Shown here one piece after another: positions 22,101 to 35,000 of a DNA stretch of 64,000 nt. The position numbers and the translations under genes are program-made. Position 1 is the first letter of the stretch; every line of letters starts with the position of its first letter. Source of the stretch: Agelas oroides (Eukaryota > Porifera > Demospongiae > Agelasida > Agelasidae); contig OX422187.1 in NCBI GenBank assembly GCA_949130485.1, positions 5,374,659 to 5,438,658 on the forward strand, in the 5' to 3' direction. The notes under the pieces were generated by a model. That model was given only the letters and a program-made list of their open reading frames with translations, had not been told where the DNA came from and did not search any database.

Positions 22101-22789
22101 AACCTGGTTGTACCTTTGATTTGTATAGCTGCCTAAGTACAATTTTAGTGCTATAGGGGTCCAATAAGATGCGTGGCAGGAGCACAAGGCCTCAAAAGTG
22201 GTAATTATCAACCACATAATGAGATTCACCTGAACATCTTAGACAAGCACTTAAGGTTTGACATCTGGATCCACACTGTATAATTGGCACTTCATCCTCA
22301 ATAGGTGCAAAGTAGTGAAGATATACATTTGTTGGATGTTGCTTAGCAACTAAATTTTTTACCTAGAAATCATTAAGTGGAATTGGTGGAAATGATCATG
22401 GGTGTGGCAGTGGGTTGCTAGGGGTAACATCCATCAGCATTCCTCACACAAAACACCATTTGCCCCTTTAGGCTCATGCTGCTCTGTCTTAGAATGATGT
22501 ACTTGTAGGAACCCCCACTTTGACACACACCTAAACAACCTAGAGGAACCCTTAGAGGTGAATTTGCAGTAAGGTTGCTATCCCCTGTGGATGTAGTTTA
22601 TGAACAGATTTACTCCCACATCAGGGTTGGACATATGTTACAACCCCTTAGACATGCATTATTTGTTGTGTGGGTCAGTTTGGCCTCCACGCAGGGGCAT
22701 TATTTTGCATCCCATGGTAACCCCCTGGATATTATTTCGTGGGTGAATGTAGCCCTTCAACATTATTTTTGGTATTATTTTGTATTCCG

Positions 22790-23060
22790 AAGTAACCCCC
22801 CTGTGACATTAATTTGTATTCCCTGCATGGGACATTAACAAAAGTAACCCCCCTGGGACATTAGTTCATATATTCCAAAGTAACCTCCCTGGGACATTAG
22901 TTCATATATTCCAAAGTAACTGGGACATTAGTTCATATATTCCAAAGTAACCCCCCTGGGACATTAGTCCTCCCTGGGACATTAGTTCATATATTCCAAA
23001 GTAACCTCCCTGGGACATTAGCTCATATATTCCAAAGTAACCTCCCTGGGACATTTCCTT
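22790..23060. repeat. ~36-bp tandem repeat
   Basis: Six or so units of CTGGGACATTAGTTCATATA followed by TTCCAAAGTAACC, some truncated. A looser version of the same unit extends back to about 22690. No coding role is apparent. Confidence 0.85.
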
Positions 23061-23850
23061 TACTACCCCATGGGACTTAATTACTACCATTCTCTACAAG
23101 GGTTATTTAATGGAATAGTCCATATTGCATACTTTTAATTGAGGTGGTCAGTATGGAGGCCTAAGTTTGTGCTCTCATGGGCAGCAAAGATGCTTGAATT
23201 TCCGTTATGGCCATGACTGATCAATACTCTTGTGTTTGGTGCATAATCAGCAAGCCTGCTGTGCACCATTACAGTGTGTATTCGTGAGCTAGCTAGCTGT
23301 ACATGTACAATCTAAATGAGCAAGTCTGTACGTACATGATACGCTAGGACATGTAGCAACCGTCGAAATTTCTGCTGTATCAGTCAGAGAAGGTTCCTAT
23401 GGCCAGTGTGTCAGATACTACAGGTATACTAAAGGAACATAAATTCATTATGGTTCTCTCCTCTGCATTTCAAACTAGGCTAGTGTACACCACTTGACAG
23501 CTTGCTTCCCTGGCATCTAAGACAACAGCTACTCAGCTGCATGTCACTTGCCAGCCACAAATCGAGTGCTCTCTGGCTCTACTTTTCTCCACATCCCAAA
23601 AGCTACACTCCCTTAAGTTGTGACCAGTAAATTTCTATTGATGTACGTGCTGCATAGATATGTACATTCCATCTGACCAATGTTGTGGTGTATCCATGTA
23701 CTGGAAACTGTCTATTCATCCAATGATAAACATCAACATATAAAGTTAAATACAATACTATATTACAGTTTGAATTCAACACCTTGGATGTTACTACTTG
23801 CACTGCACCACATTCACACAGAGATGAATCCATGTAAACACTCTGGATAA
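23061..23850. other. Intergenic, nothing recognised
   Basis: AT-rich spacer with short frames only. No repeats or domains were recognised. Confidence 0.4.
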
Positions 23851-23852
23851 AA

Positions 23853-24000
23853 TCGAGACGGAAAATCGCTCAGACTGAGTGGCTAAAAAGTAGTCAAGCA
23901 TGGGGTGACCCACCAACATGGAAGAAGATGGTGGCACAGTTATTGCATCCAGGGTTGGAGGGGAGAGTGAGGCGAGGAAGATTGCAGAAGATTACTCCGT
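23853..24000 (+). pseudogene. Death-domain exon relic
   Basis: The plus strand reads RKIAQTEWLKSS, then WGDPPTWKKMVAQLLHPG, the second half of a sponge-type Death domain (compare GRPSWRKLVEVV in the gene at 16-223). It runs open for about 50 codons. No partner exon, start or clear splice sites are seen nearby, so an orphan or decayed exon is likeliest. Confidence 0.5.
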
Positions 24001-24721
24001 ATGTAACTTTATTGCCACCATAAACAATGTTGCCTGAGAAAACATCCAAAACTAAATTTTCTCAAGTGCCAGAACCTGGAACTTGGCTACTTAGCTATAT
24101 CTTAAGCAGTTTTGCTCATCAAACATGCATGTATGTAACAGCAGACAGTGACAAATCCTGCTGTTATGCATAGTTTGTGTGCCATGACAAAATATTAAAT
24201 CAGCAATGTGTTGCTCTCTCAGGCTTGCCTCAGGATGATGAATCATGTCACTAGTACATGTACCTAATAGACTTGAATCGTAGTACACTACATGTTCTTT
24301 TGCATTCATCAGGTGCTGTTGAAGTACCAACTCTGTCTGAAAATGTAGACAGTACACCTCCAAGTAGGTTTTTATAACAAATATATACAAGCTTTCACTT
24401 CCTGTGACTGCATCCTCTGAAATCAACATACCGGTATTCTGTTTGTGACACTCAAGAGTGTGTGTAGACTGTAAGAAGCCTCTCTGGTATGGTGTAGTGT
24501 ATATGTATTCTGCCATAACTAGACTAAATAAGCAGTCGATCTTTATACATGCTTGCTGACAATCAAGTATAGTTTAGCTATGATCTGCTAGCTTTGCACC
24601 CAGGCTCTTTCATCTGGAAGAACCTGGGTATGAGGGAAAGAGCCTGGGTGTGAGGCTACAAGTGATCTCCCCACACTGGGCAAGTTGCTGTTCCCCTTCC
24701 TCCTCCCAATCTACAATCTAC

Positions 24722-24786
24722 ATACACACACATACACGCACGCATACTCACACATACACACACACATGCACGCACACACATGCATG

Positions 24787-24817
<31 letters not shown>

Positions 24818-24827
24818 GCACGCATGT

Positions 24828-24865
<38 letters not shown>

Positions 24866-24888
24866 ACACACAACACACACACACATTG
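24722..24888. repeat. (CA)n-rich microsatellite
   Basis: About 165 bp of interrupted (CA)n with GCACG and CATG variants. The reading frames over it are low-complexity artefacts. Confidence 0.95.
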
Positions 24889-25083
24889 TGTCAAACATGC
24901 ATTTCTACATAACAGTATAGTTACAGTACAAAACTATACAACCATGTCTGCTACAAGAATGTTTTTTCCTGCAGCTCTAGACATTCTAGAGCCTGTATAC
25001 TCTGTGTTTAAATGAGTATGTGGTTTTAAAGTCTCCCTTTTTCCAGTAAAAGCAGCCATGTATGGATAGACAGTATGAATGGG

Positions 25084-25822
25084 CTGTCAATAATCACTGG
25101 ACTGGACTAGCGGAATGGAGGACTGACCTTTTTTGCACTAATAATCATTTTCATGCTCTCTAATGAGATTTGTTCTGATTATATAAGTATTCCAACATGA
25201 CCTATCACCCTAGCATGTTTCTCTTGTTGTCTTGTCTTTTGTTGAGTATGTTGACAAAGTGCGATACAGGCTGGAGTGAGTTCAGGATTTTTACTGCGGG
25301 TATGGATGAGAGTTTCACTTGAGACAGCAGCACATAAAGCTGCAAATCAAGCTTCATTGGGTTGGGATGGTAGCTCAGCTCCTACTTGAAGAGACTGATC
25401 ATGCTCAATCACTGCTGGTAGGTACCATAGTCAAGCATGCTTCACAATACATTAATGAGTGATGAGCGTGCAGGCAGCTACCGGGCAGACTGTATCACTT
25501 CAGATGTGATCTTTGATTCCTAGAACCAGACCAGAGTTGTGTCCTCCTACTCTACTTCCATGCTAGAACCTATAGCCACACACAAGTTGGACACAGGCTA
25601 CCTCTTCTTTTAACACTTTGGAGGAAACAACCCATAGCATTACATCATCCATTTACTATTAATTATTAATTTTGCTTGTTCTAAATGAGTCGATCTGTGC
25701 AGCCAGGTATGTACAATTCCTGATAGAATGCAGTTCTACAGGTAATTGACTCTTGTTAGAAAGTAAAAAGGTCAGTCCAGTAGTCCATTCCAGTAGTGTT
25801 CAGTCCAGTGATTATTGACAGC
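25084..25822. mobile_element. CACTGGACTGGACT-ended DNA element, copy 1
   Basis: The ends CTGTCAATAATCACTGG and CCAGTGATTATTGACAG are perfect inverted repeats that continue as a weaker GGACT-rich inverted pair. About 740 bp, no transposase. A relative with the same end motif lies at 34.4-35.1 kb. Confidence 0.7.
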
Positions 25823-26009
25823 TGTATATATCATCTGCTGACACTTTCAGGAACATTATGCAAATGCCGATAAGTTATTGTTAATGTTGCCCAGCTAGAT
25901 AATATAATAGGTGCATGTATACAATAAAACCGGTTTGTTGTATAAGTGAAACAGCACTAGTAGGTTAGTTACATATATTGTGTTCAAAACCAAACTACAT
26001 CAATATCAC

Positions 26010-29000
26010 TCAAAGAAAGGGTGTTACCATGGCAACCAAGAGGACCATCAAGAGTGAGGCAACAACAGATGGTGCAGATCCAGTGGGTGGTACAAATGCA
26101 GTTGGAACAGATCGAGTTGGTGGTGAGGCAGTGGTTGGAACAGATCGAGTTGGAGCAAGGTCTCCCTCATTAAGAACAAGGATTCTCCAACCAAGGTTCA
26201 AATGTGTGGCACACTGCAACAACATATCAGCAGAGGGGAATATTAAAACAGCATGTTAATTAATAGTGCAAATAACACTGCCATATAGAATGGCTGGCTA
26301 GCCCGAGCTAATATAGCAACAAAAAACTACCTTTGCCTAATAATCAACCTTTTGATATGTGCTATTCACAACACGTTGGAAACCCATGTCAAATGCTGTG
26401 TACCAGATCATTTTCATCACACTTGAAGTACCTTAGCAATGCATGGGACAGTGAGACTATACTGTGTAGTTTTGCTAATGCTGCCTCTCTATCAGTGTTG
26501 TTTTTGTAAGGGGTTTATGCCCTTAAGTTTTAGATTTGAAAAACAAACAAATTTGGTTTTATTTTCACTTTAACGATCATTTTTAGTTACTAGATTTCTT
26601 ACTAGAAGGTATTTAGTAAATCTACTCGTCAGTGGAAAAAGTAGCTTATATGGCGTCTGTTTAGTTATAGTTTGTAGCTTGACCAATCATTCATTTACTA
26701 AATTTCTTACTAGGGGGCCAACCATCTTACCTGGTAGTACACAATATCAGGAGTGTTCTCATCAGGTGTCCAGACAAGAGTGCCGGGCTGTCCAGAGTTG
26801 CAGGAGGCACTCGGCACCAGTGTAGTGACATAAGGTCTGATTTCACTGCAACTTTGTCTACTTCTTTCAGATGATGCTGTCTCCGTCAACTCACACAGAC
26901 GACCAACTGCAGGTGTACAACACAGACATTAAACAGGTCACATTATGATGTCACAGCAATACAATTTCAGCAGAAGAATGTACAGGACGTAAACATTGTG
27001 GTAGCTAGGTTACATAACATTGACTAAATGTACCAGCTTACCTCCTGTTACATTGCCATTCTCATCAAATCCAGCATAGACAGTCTCGTTCTACATGTGA
27101 CAAAGACATTTCCTAATCAATACGTGCTTTTTTATTTACATGCTTTCGTATGCCTGGTGCATAGCTATGTCTTTATTATCTTGTACATATCGATTGCTTG
27201 TATTGTACGACTTGCATAGTCTTATTATACACACGTACATACCTCTTGCTCCTGCTGCGTGTTCTGTAGCCTGCCTCCAACAATGGAGTCAGTGATGTAG
27301 AAGGGATGGTAAACAGCTAAATTATTAGGGTCGGTCCCTCCTTCTACAATGAAGGTGTAGGTTTTGTTGCGTTCTACAATCAGTTCAGGAATTAGAGTTC
27401 CATTGATGTACCATGCAATGCCCCATCCTGCTTGACCTGCATGGATTGTACGAGTGTATGCGTGTGTGTGTTTGTGCATGTGTGTGTTTGTGCATGTGTG
27501 TGATGTACATATACATATCTAGATCTAGTCACAGGCCTCCCCTCTCCCCTTCCCCCCTCTCCCCTCCCCCTCTCTCCCCCTCTCCTCCTCCGTTCATACA
27601 GGTTCCAATGTGATAAGTGCAGCTTTACCATAGCTGTCTCACGAGGAAAATGGTCTGGTGCACTAAATCAAATTTCTTGTGCATGCAAGCGCATGCTTAC
27701 ATGGTCTGGTGATGAGAGTAACCTCCAAATGATTTGTGACACACCTGCTCAAAAACATTACAATATCTGATGCATAATTCACTTTTGCAAAGCAAGTGCT
27801 ACATAACAATTTACAATTTCACAATTTCATTGATCCTGACTGTATCCTACAAATAGGGTCAAAAACTTGACTTGGTGCACCAGACTGCTTCTCAGTTGGA
27901 GGCACATAGCTGTACATATACTCAGGAGCTTATGAGCGCCATGAAGATAAGCTCCTGATATACTAGACCCCTTTTTCTTATTTTACGGGGAAGGGGGGGG
28001 ACTGTGTACAAGCATCATTTCCGGGCTCTTAAGGTGTCCTATTAGAGCCTGATAAGGTGATAGACTATTGTATATTTAAAGTAGTAATTAATAACGTGCT
28101 TTCAACTCAGATAAAATGGACAGTACACTATATATATACTTGTTATCCACATGCAGACACAAGTGTAATGCTATGAAACATGACCTCACCTGTTATCCCC
28201 ATGTATCCTCTCTCATTTCCAGAGGGGCCAATCTGAGCACGAAATGTTGCATCATCTCTTGCAATGATTTGTTCATTTACAAAAGGTTGACAACCTCTGC
28301 AGACAAGTTGAGTACCAGAACACTGGTCCTGAGGTGTCCTACCCAGGTGGATAGGAGAATCACCAGCTGTGCATGTGGATCAAATTAAGACAGTAGGATT
28401 ACACTGTATGTGGAGGACATAAGTTACATAACCAACTATACCTTAGTCCAAAAGATGAACGTACCTGTTACAACAAACCAGAAAAACTGTTCTACTTGTA
28501 ACCATATATAGTAAACTAGGGAGTGTAAGTAGAAGTATATGGAGGACATAACCAGTACTTATGTCCTAAAGAGAAACAAAATGGTTACAACACAGATATT
28601 TTGAGAGCTAAAGTGCTCTGAGGTGGGTTTTTAGTAGCTGGCCTAGCTGCTGTGACATTTTATTCAATAAAGCCATTGATTACTTTTCTAAAAAAAAAAA
28701 CAACAACAACATAATCTGGACAAAGCAAACCACAAACTATGCCCAGCTAATACATGTAGTAGCATCAAACAGGTTGTGTTTGCCACATTATTTACTCCCC
28801 TCCTTCTCACACACACATACATTCCCCTCACCGCTGAAGCTCGTCAGCCTACCGCTAGCGTCGGGAGCATCTCTCCGCCTCGTGTTATATGCTCGGCGAC
28901 GCCTCACACTTTGCGCTCGCCCCCCCTCCCCCCACACACACACACATACACCACATACGTTCAGCTCTAATGCATCGTGACGGCTGCCTTTGCACTGTTG

Positions 29001-32000
29001 CATATTCCATGATTATAGGTACCGTACTTAATCGGTACCACAAACTTGCACAATTTTTACCAGTACATATGCTCCCGAGTTTACAGTAGCATCAAACAGG
29101 TTAAATAACAGTTGTTGCTACAGTATTTACTCGCCTCTATCACACACCCACACACACACACACACACACCACATACGTTCTGCTCTAATAAAGTGTTTGA
29201 AAGCAGTTACTCCCAGTCCACCCACTGCCCACACAATGTAATGGTCCTGGTTGGTGGGATCCATGGTTCTGTCACAGGTGGTATCAGCTGCAGAGAGTAC
29301 ACATCATGTGACAAATATGGCAATCTTATCAGTGCATGCATGAGTCTGCAGAGAATTACAAATATGGTAAGTTATGTTTAGTCTATTTCCTGCATCAATA
29401 TTGCTTAATAAGGCAGTAATGTACTGAGGGAGTATACTCCATCTCTCATTTGGGAAGAAACTAGCAAAACAGCATCAAACATGTAGCCATTCTTAGCAAA
29501 CACAACAGACAACAGATGGACAAAAGTAAAAGCCAAAGATTGCCTAAACAAAATTAAGCAGTAACTTCTGTCTCTCTTACTGGTTGAGAAAGGTCTGGTG
29601 AAAGCAACACACTGCTGTCCATCTCTAACAAATCCTGTCACATCACTGACATCATTGGTACACGTTCCACTAGAATCCATCGTATCAGGACATGCTCCCA
29701 TACCTGCACGACACTGCATGCGGGTATATGCGAATCAACATGATAATTGTTACATAGACAGCAGATGTCACGACACTGTATAAGTGAAGCAACATGATAT
29801 TCTGTGTTGCATAGATACCAGATGTTACAAAATTCCATAAATAGCTATGGTAGAAAACCTGATCCTCTGGTTCTACCAAATTTTAGGAGATTTGGATTAT
29901 CTAGCATGCATGGTATCTGCTGTCTGGTTATGGTTAAAATTTCTCTAAAACATCACTAATCCAACCTCTGTATATAGTCAAACATCACTAATCCAACCTG
30001 TGTATAAGCACTGAGGTAATAGTCAACAGCCTGAGGCCCATCTGTTTCATCCACCCAGGCTATGGTGGGGTCAGCTCCGAACATCAGAGTACTAGAGGTA
30101 CTTCCACTCAGACCAAACCCCATGTACTGGTTGGTGCTAGTGGAAGAGAGGAGATGAATCAGTCTTACATGTATGGCCAATACATGTTTGTATCTTGCAT
30201 GCCAGGTTTGTTTGGATTCACAGCTGCAGGTGCCAAAATAGCGCTAACCCAATTTCTAATAAACGTCACTCCACAGTTGAGGATGAACTCACCCTGGCTC
30301 AAGTGCCTGGCATCCACACAGCCTGAACCTGACCTGTGAGTTGTCTGTGTCCACCCTCCAAGACAGCTGCAGGGTCTCATGAAGGGGGATGCAGTTGTCA
30401 AAGTCTGGTGGAGCAGTTGTCACAGAACCACCTCCTCCCTATAGACCAAAACAAGTGGTAACCCAAAATGTGTGAGTTCCTTTTAACTTCCAGACATAAT
30501 TATGATGCACTTCCTGAATAGGAAGGAGGACAACAAACAGAAACATGGAGCCAAATTCTGGTTTGGGTTGGGTTGAAGTACATTTGACACCAGCTTTGAA
30601 ATCTCCTTATACAGGTGTATGGGTAACAGTATATAAACTCAAGCTCATTTGCTGTAACTTAGCACCACTTGTAACTGATGGCTTCCTGGCTCGTGATGTA
30701 TACTACAGTTACAGGCTCATATTACTTGCTCATAATACTTGCATAGTGACAACTATCCTTCAGGCAACTAAGAAAATAGCAAATGTGGAATGTTGCAGCG
30801 GTCCCAACTGTCCAAATCACAAAGGACCCCACAATGCCATCCTCCAGACTTCATTGCCAAACAATGCCATCTTCCCAATCAGCTGCCATGTGTACATGAC
30901 TGTGATGCACCTATGACATTTAACATTTATGAGCTGCAAATTGACATTTCTTGTGACAAATTGAGATTCCAATACATATGTACATACATTGTATGTACAT
31001 ATGTATGCATATCACAAAACTATATCCCTCATTAGACGCTCATGCCAATTGACATGGCAACTAAATGAAAAATTGTACATTAATTAACACCTTACAGGTA
31101 CAGTTACTGTAGGAAGTCACTTATCTGAACTTTAGTTATTCGAACATGTCGGTTATCCGATCGCGCTTAGCAAAGCTGCACCCACTATTTCCAACTACTT
31201 TCGCCGACAGGAAGCTAGCTTTAGCTGTTCAAATGCCTGATATCAAGGGTTTCAGTGCTTACTCTACCCATTGTATGGCAGCTGAAGACTGACAGGATAA
31301 CTTCTAAGGACAAGATACGCTTCTCAAGAAAGGTAAAAGCAACTGTCAAAGTCAGCCACAGGGTATTGCTAGCCTACCGCATATCTGCCCAGTGGAAATG
31401 GAAACCGAGCAACAGCTTATGGTTGTGCGCATTCTAGTGCTTGGTACATACGCAGTGTCCAGAAGTTCATTTTCAGACCCGTAAAGTCAGGAGATGTATC
31501 GCACACCGGTGACAGAAGCACATCACCTGCTCACTGCTAGCTAGTGCTGCAGCTCACTCCGCGTACAGTTTCCGTCACGTGGGCTAGCATTATAATGGCG
31601 CCTTCTGTCATACTTCAGTTATCCGAATGTTTCATTTATCCTCTCCGGTCCCAACGTGTTCGGATAAGTGACTTCTACTGTATTAAATGGGTGTATACTT
31701 ACAATGACTGTGCATGGATCTGCTCCATCATTGACCTAAAAGAAGATTGAAGTATTCTCAGTAGCAACCATAGGTAATGCCCCTTTAAAGTTCAGTGCCC
31801 CTTTTAGAAGTTTATGAGCCAATATGATGACAATGTGTGAAAACTTGATGTGTGGTAAGGATGTTCCATCCACTTGCTTCAACACTGTGCTAGTACAAAG
31901 TATGGCCCCAATCCTCTTTGCTGCCCTTAAGGTACATATGACACAACAGCATATCAACCCACATATAAATCACTAGTCTACATTTGCTAGTGAGAGGGTA

Positions 32001-35000
32001 TGAATTATTCACTCACAAATGTGTTAGACTTCATGTCTTAGTTAGATCATATGAGGTGAATTATTCACTCACAAATGTGTTAGACTTCATGTCTTAGTTA
32101 GATCATATGAGGTGAATTATTCACTCACAAATGTGTTAGACTTCATGTCTTAGTTAGATCATATGAGGTGAATTATTCACTCACAAATGTGTTAGACTTC
32201 ATGTCTTAGTTAGATCATATGAGCTGAATTATTCACTCACAAATGTGTTAGACTTCATTAGTTAGATCATATGAGGTGAATTATTCACTCACAAATGTGT
32301 TAGACTTCATTAGTTAGATCATATGAGGTGAATTATTCACTCACAAATGTGTTAGACTTCATGTTTTAGTTAGATCATATGAGGTGAATTATTCACTCAC
32401 AAATGTGTTAGACTTCATGTCTTAGTTAGATCATATGAGGTGAATTATTCACTCACAAATGTGTTAGACTTCATGTTTTAGTTAGATCATATGAGGTGAA
32501 TTATTCACTCACAAATGTGTTAGACTTCATGTCTTAGTTAGATCATATGAGGTGAATTATTCACTCACAAATGTGTTAGACTTCATGTCTTAGTTAGATC
32601 ATATGAGGTGAATTATTCACTCACAAATGTGTTAGACTTCATTAGTTAGATCATATGAGGTGAATTATTCACTCACAAATGTGTTCCTTGGGAACTCAAC
32701 AAGTCCAAAGACAATATCAAAGGGTTGACACCAAACAGTGAGGGTGCCAATGTCACAGACATCCATCCCTTCTGGTAGGGTCACTGTAAAGTCCTCATTA
32801 GTATAACGACTTAGGCGAAACCGGCCTTGACTACTGCAAAACAAGCATAATGCATGCAAAGTGTCATGGCAATGCTTTAAAATGGGACATTTAATTTGCC
32901 TGTAAACATTTCTTCCACTGATCATGCTGAGGAGAAGTATTCCTAAAAAGAGCTAGGTTTGGGAAGACCTCAAGCATAGGAATTTCATGTGATGCAACAT
33001 AGTCATTTGGTTTCAAAACTCTAACAAGCCCGTGATAGAACATTTGGTCATTGTGTGGTAGTTTTGACGTTCAAAAAATATTTACCAGTGCAAAATAGAA
33101 TGTGTGCTTGGTCTGGGTGGCAGATTCAGGTGTTATGTACGACATAATTATACTATTCAAATGCGGTACATGCGTACATTAGGAGGAGCAACCTGCATGC
33201 ATATTTCCTATTGTTTTGTCACTCACTCTCCAGCCGAAGAAGGGAGACGGATTACAGTACCAGGACTACCACGTCTTGCAGACACTCCAGGGGCGTAGGA
33301 GTATAGGAACACCGCTGCAAACGACAATGCATCAAACCAAGTCAATAATAGTCTTGCTACAGTCTTTCTAGTGTTGTGCATATAAGCTATTGGCATTCTC
33401 TCTTACCTACTCCTAAGCCATCATAGTTGAAGTCATTAATAACAATGGTCCTTGCGTTGGGGAGAGTCACTGTTCCTGAAATCCCATGAACATTGCTGTT
33501 TACGAACTGAAGACCACCTAGCAGAGAAGGATGATAAGGGTCGTAATCCATATATCACTATATGTGCACAAGTACATTATATACTTGCAGTATGTGTTAG
33601 TTTAGTACACAGAAGCCTGAAAACTAATTGGTTGGAATGGAGAGTACATACATAACAATCACATTATAACAAACCATTCTGTCATACAGTGGAACCTCTG
33701 TTAAAGGACACCCTGAAATAAGGACACCTTTGTTAATCAGGACACTTGTGAGTCCCAACTTCATATAAATATTTTCCCCCTGAAATAAGGACAAATATTT
33801 TGGTCCATAGTAGGGAGGTTCCAGTGTATACAAAACAAGGATATGATTGTGTGTCTAGGTGTCACCATACATGTACATAATATAAAGCACAATGAATATT
33901 ACACAGTCTCATGTTCAATGGTAGTGGACAACATCTTGCTGCCATTTGCCACAGAAACAATCGTGAATGGGCAAAAGTATTAGTACCTATATAAAACAAT
34001 GTTTGCTAACTTTACCAGAATTCCGAAGATGGTATATAAAGTTACAAGCTGCACCCTGTAAAGCTTCTCAATTTAATCGACTCTGCCTTCTTATAAGTAG
34101 AAAAGGAATTAACATCTTCATGGACATCATGAGTGTTATTTTGAAGGGCTGTCTACCATTTGATTACAGTTACTATACTGGGCATACACATAGATAGTAC
34201 AGTATATAGTAGCACACTACTATATCTATGGCATACAGTTATTATTGACCTCTTGGTACAAGAAAACTGTGTAGAGATTCAATTGGAAATGTGCAAATGA
34301 AAGCTTCTTTTAGCTGACTGAGTCAGTGAATGGATAACTCCGGTAACACCCATGAATGGAAGCTGTAATGCACTGTCACATACCAATAGTCATTTCACAT
34401 AATGTGGCAACTATTCATCCAGAAGGTATTCTACAATCACTGGACTGGACTGGATTGTTGAACTGGACCGATGGACTGGACTAATAATCTTTTTATGCTC
34501 TCTAATGAGAACTCACCTGTAGGGTTGTATTTAGATGCATAGCCACTTTCCTTCACAGACTCTAGCAAGAATATTTAATAGCTAGATGACATGAAGCATG
34601 CACACTCAATGATATAAAGCCTATTCGGCAAGCCTTGAGGCATCTACCATTGGCAATACATGCAGATGTCATTTGGAATGAGTCTTACTGGTTATAGCTA
34701 CTTGATTATACTTGCAGATTCTTACAGATTGGGCGCTGTGGTATACTCAAAGCTTAACAAGTATTTTATCCAACTGCAAGTGTCATATGTAGCTGACTAG
34801 AGCCTTCACTAAAGACTTGTATTCAGACTACACCATAACATGGAAGGAGCTAGAAAGTTACAACTTATTCCCAGGCACTCCTAAAAACTGGGAGCTGGGT
34901 GTGAGGCTGAAACTACCTCACATCAGGCTGTACACTAAGCACAAAGTAAAGTAAGGCCTCACCACTGTTGTAGCATTACAGTTATTCACTTCAAGTCTAC

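Noticed and set aside
24650-25015. Thr/His-rich frame
   Set aside because: Translation of a CA microsatellite.
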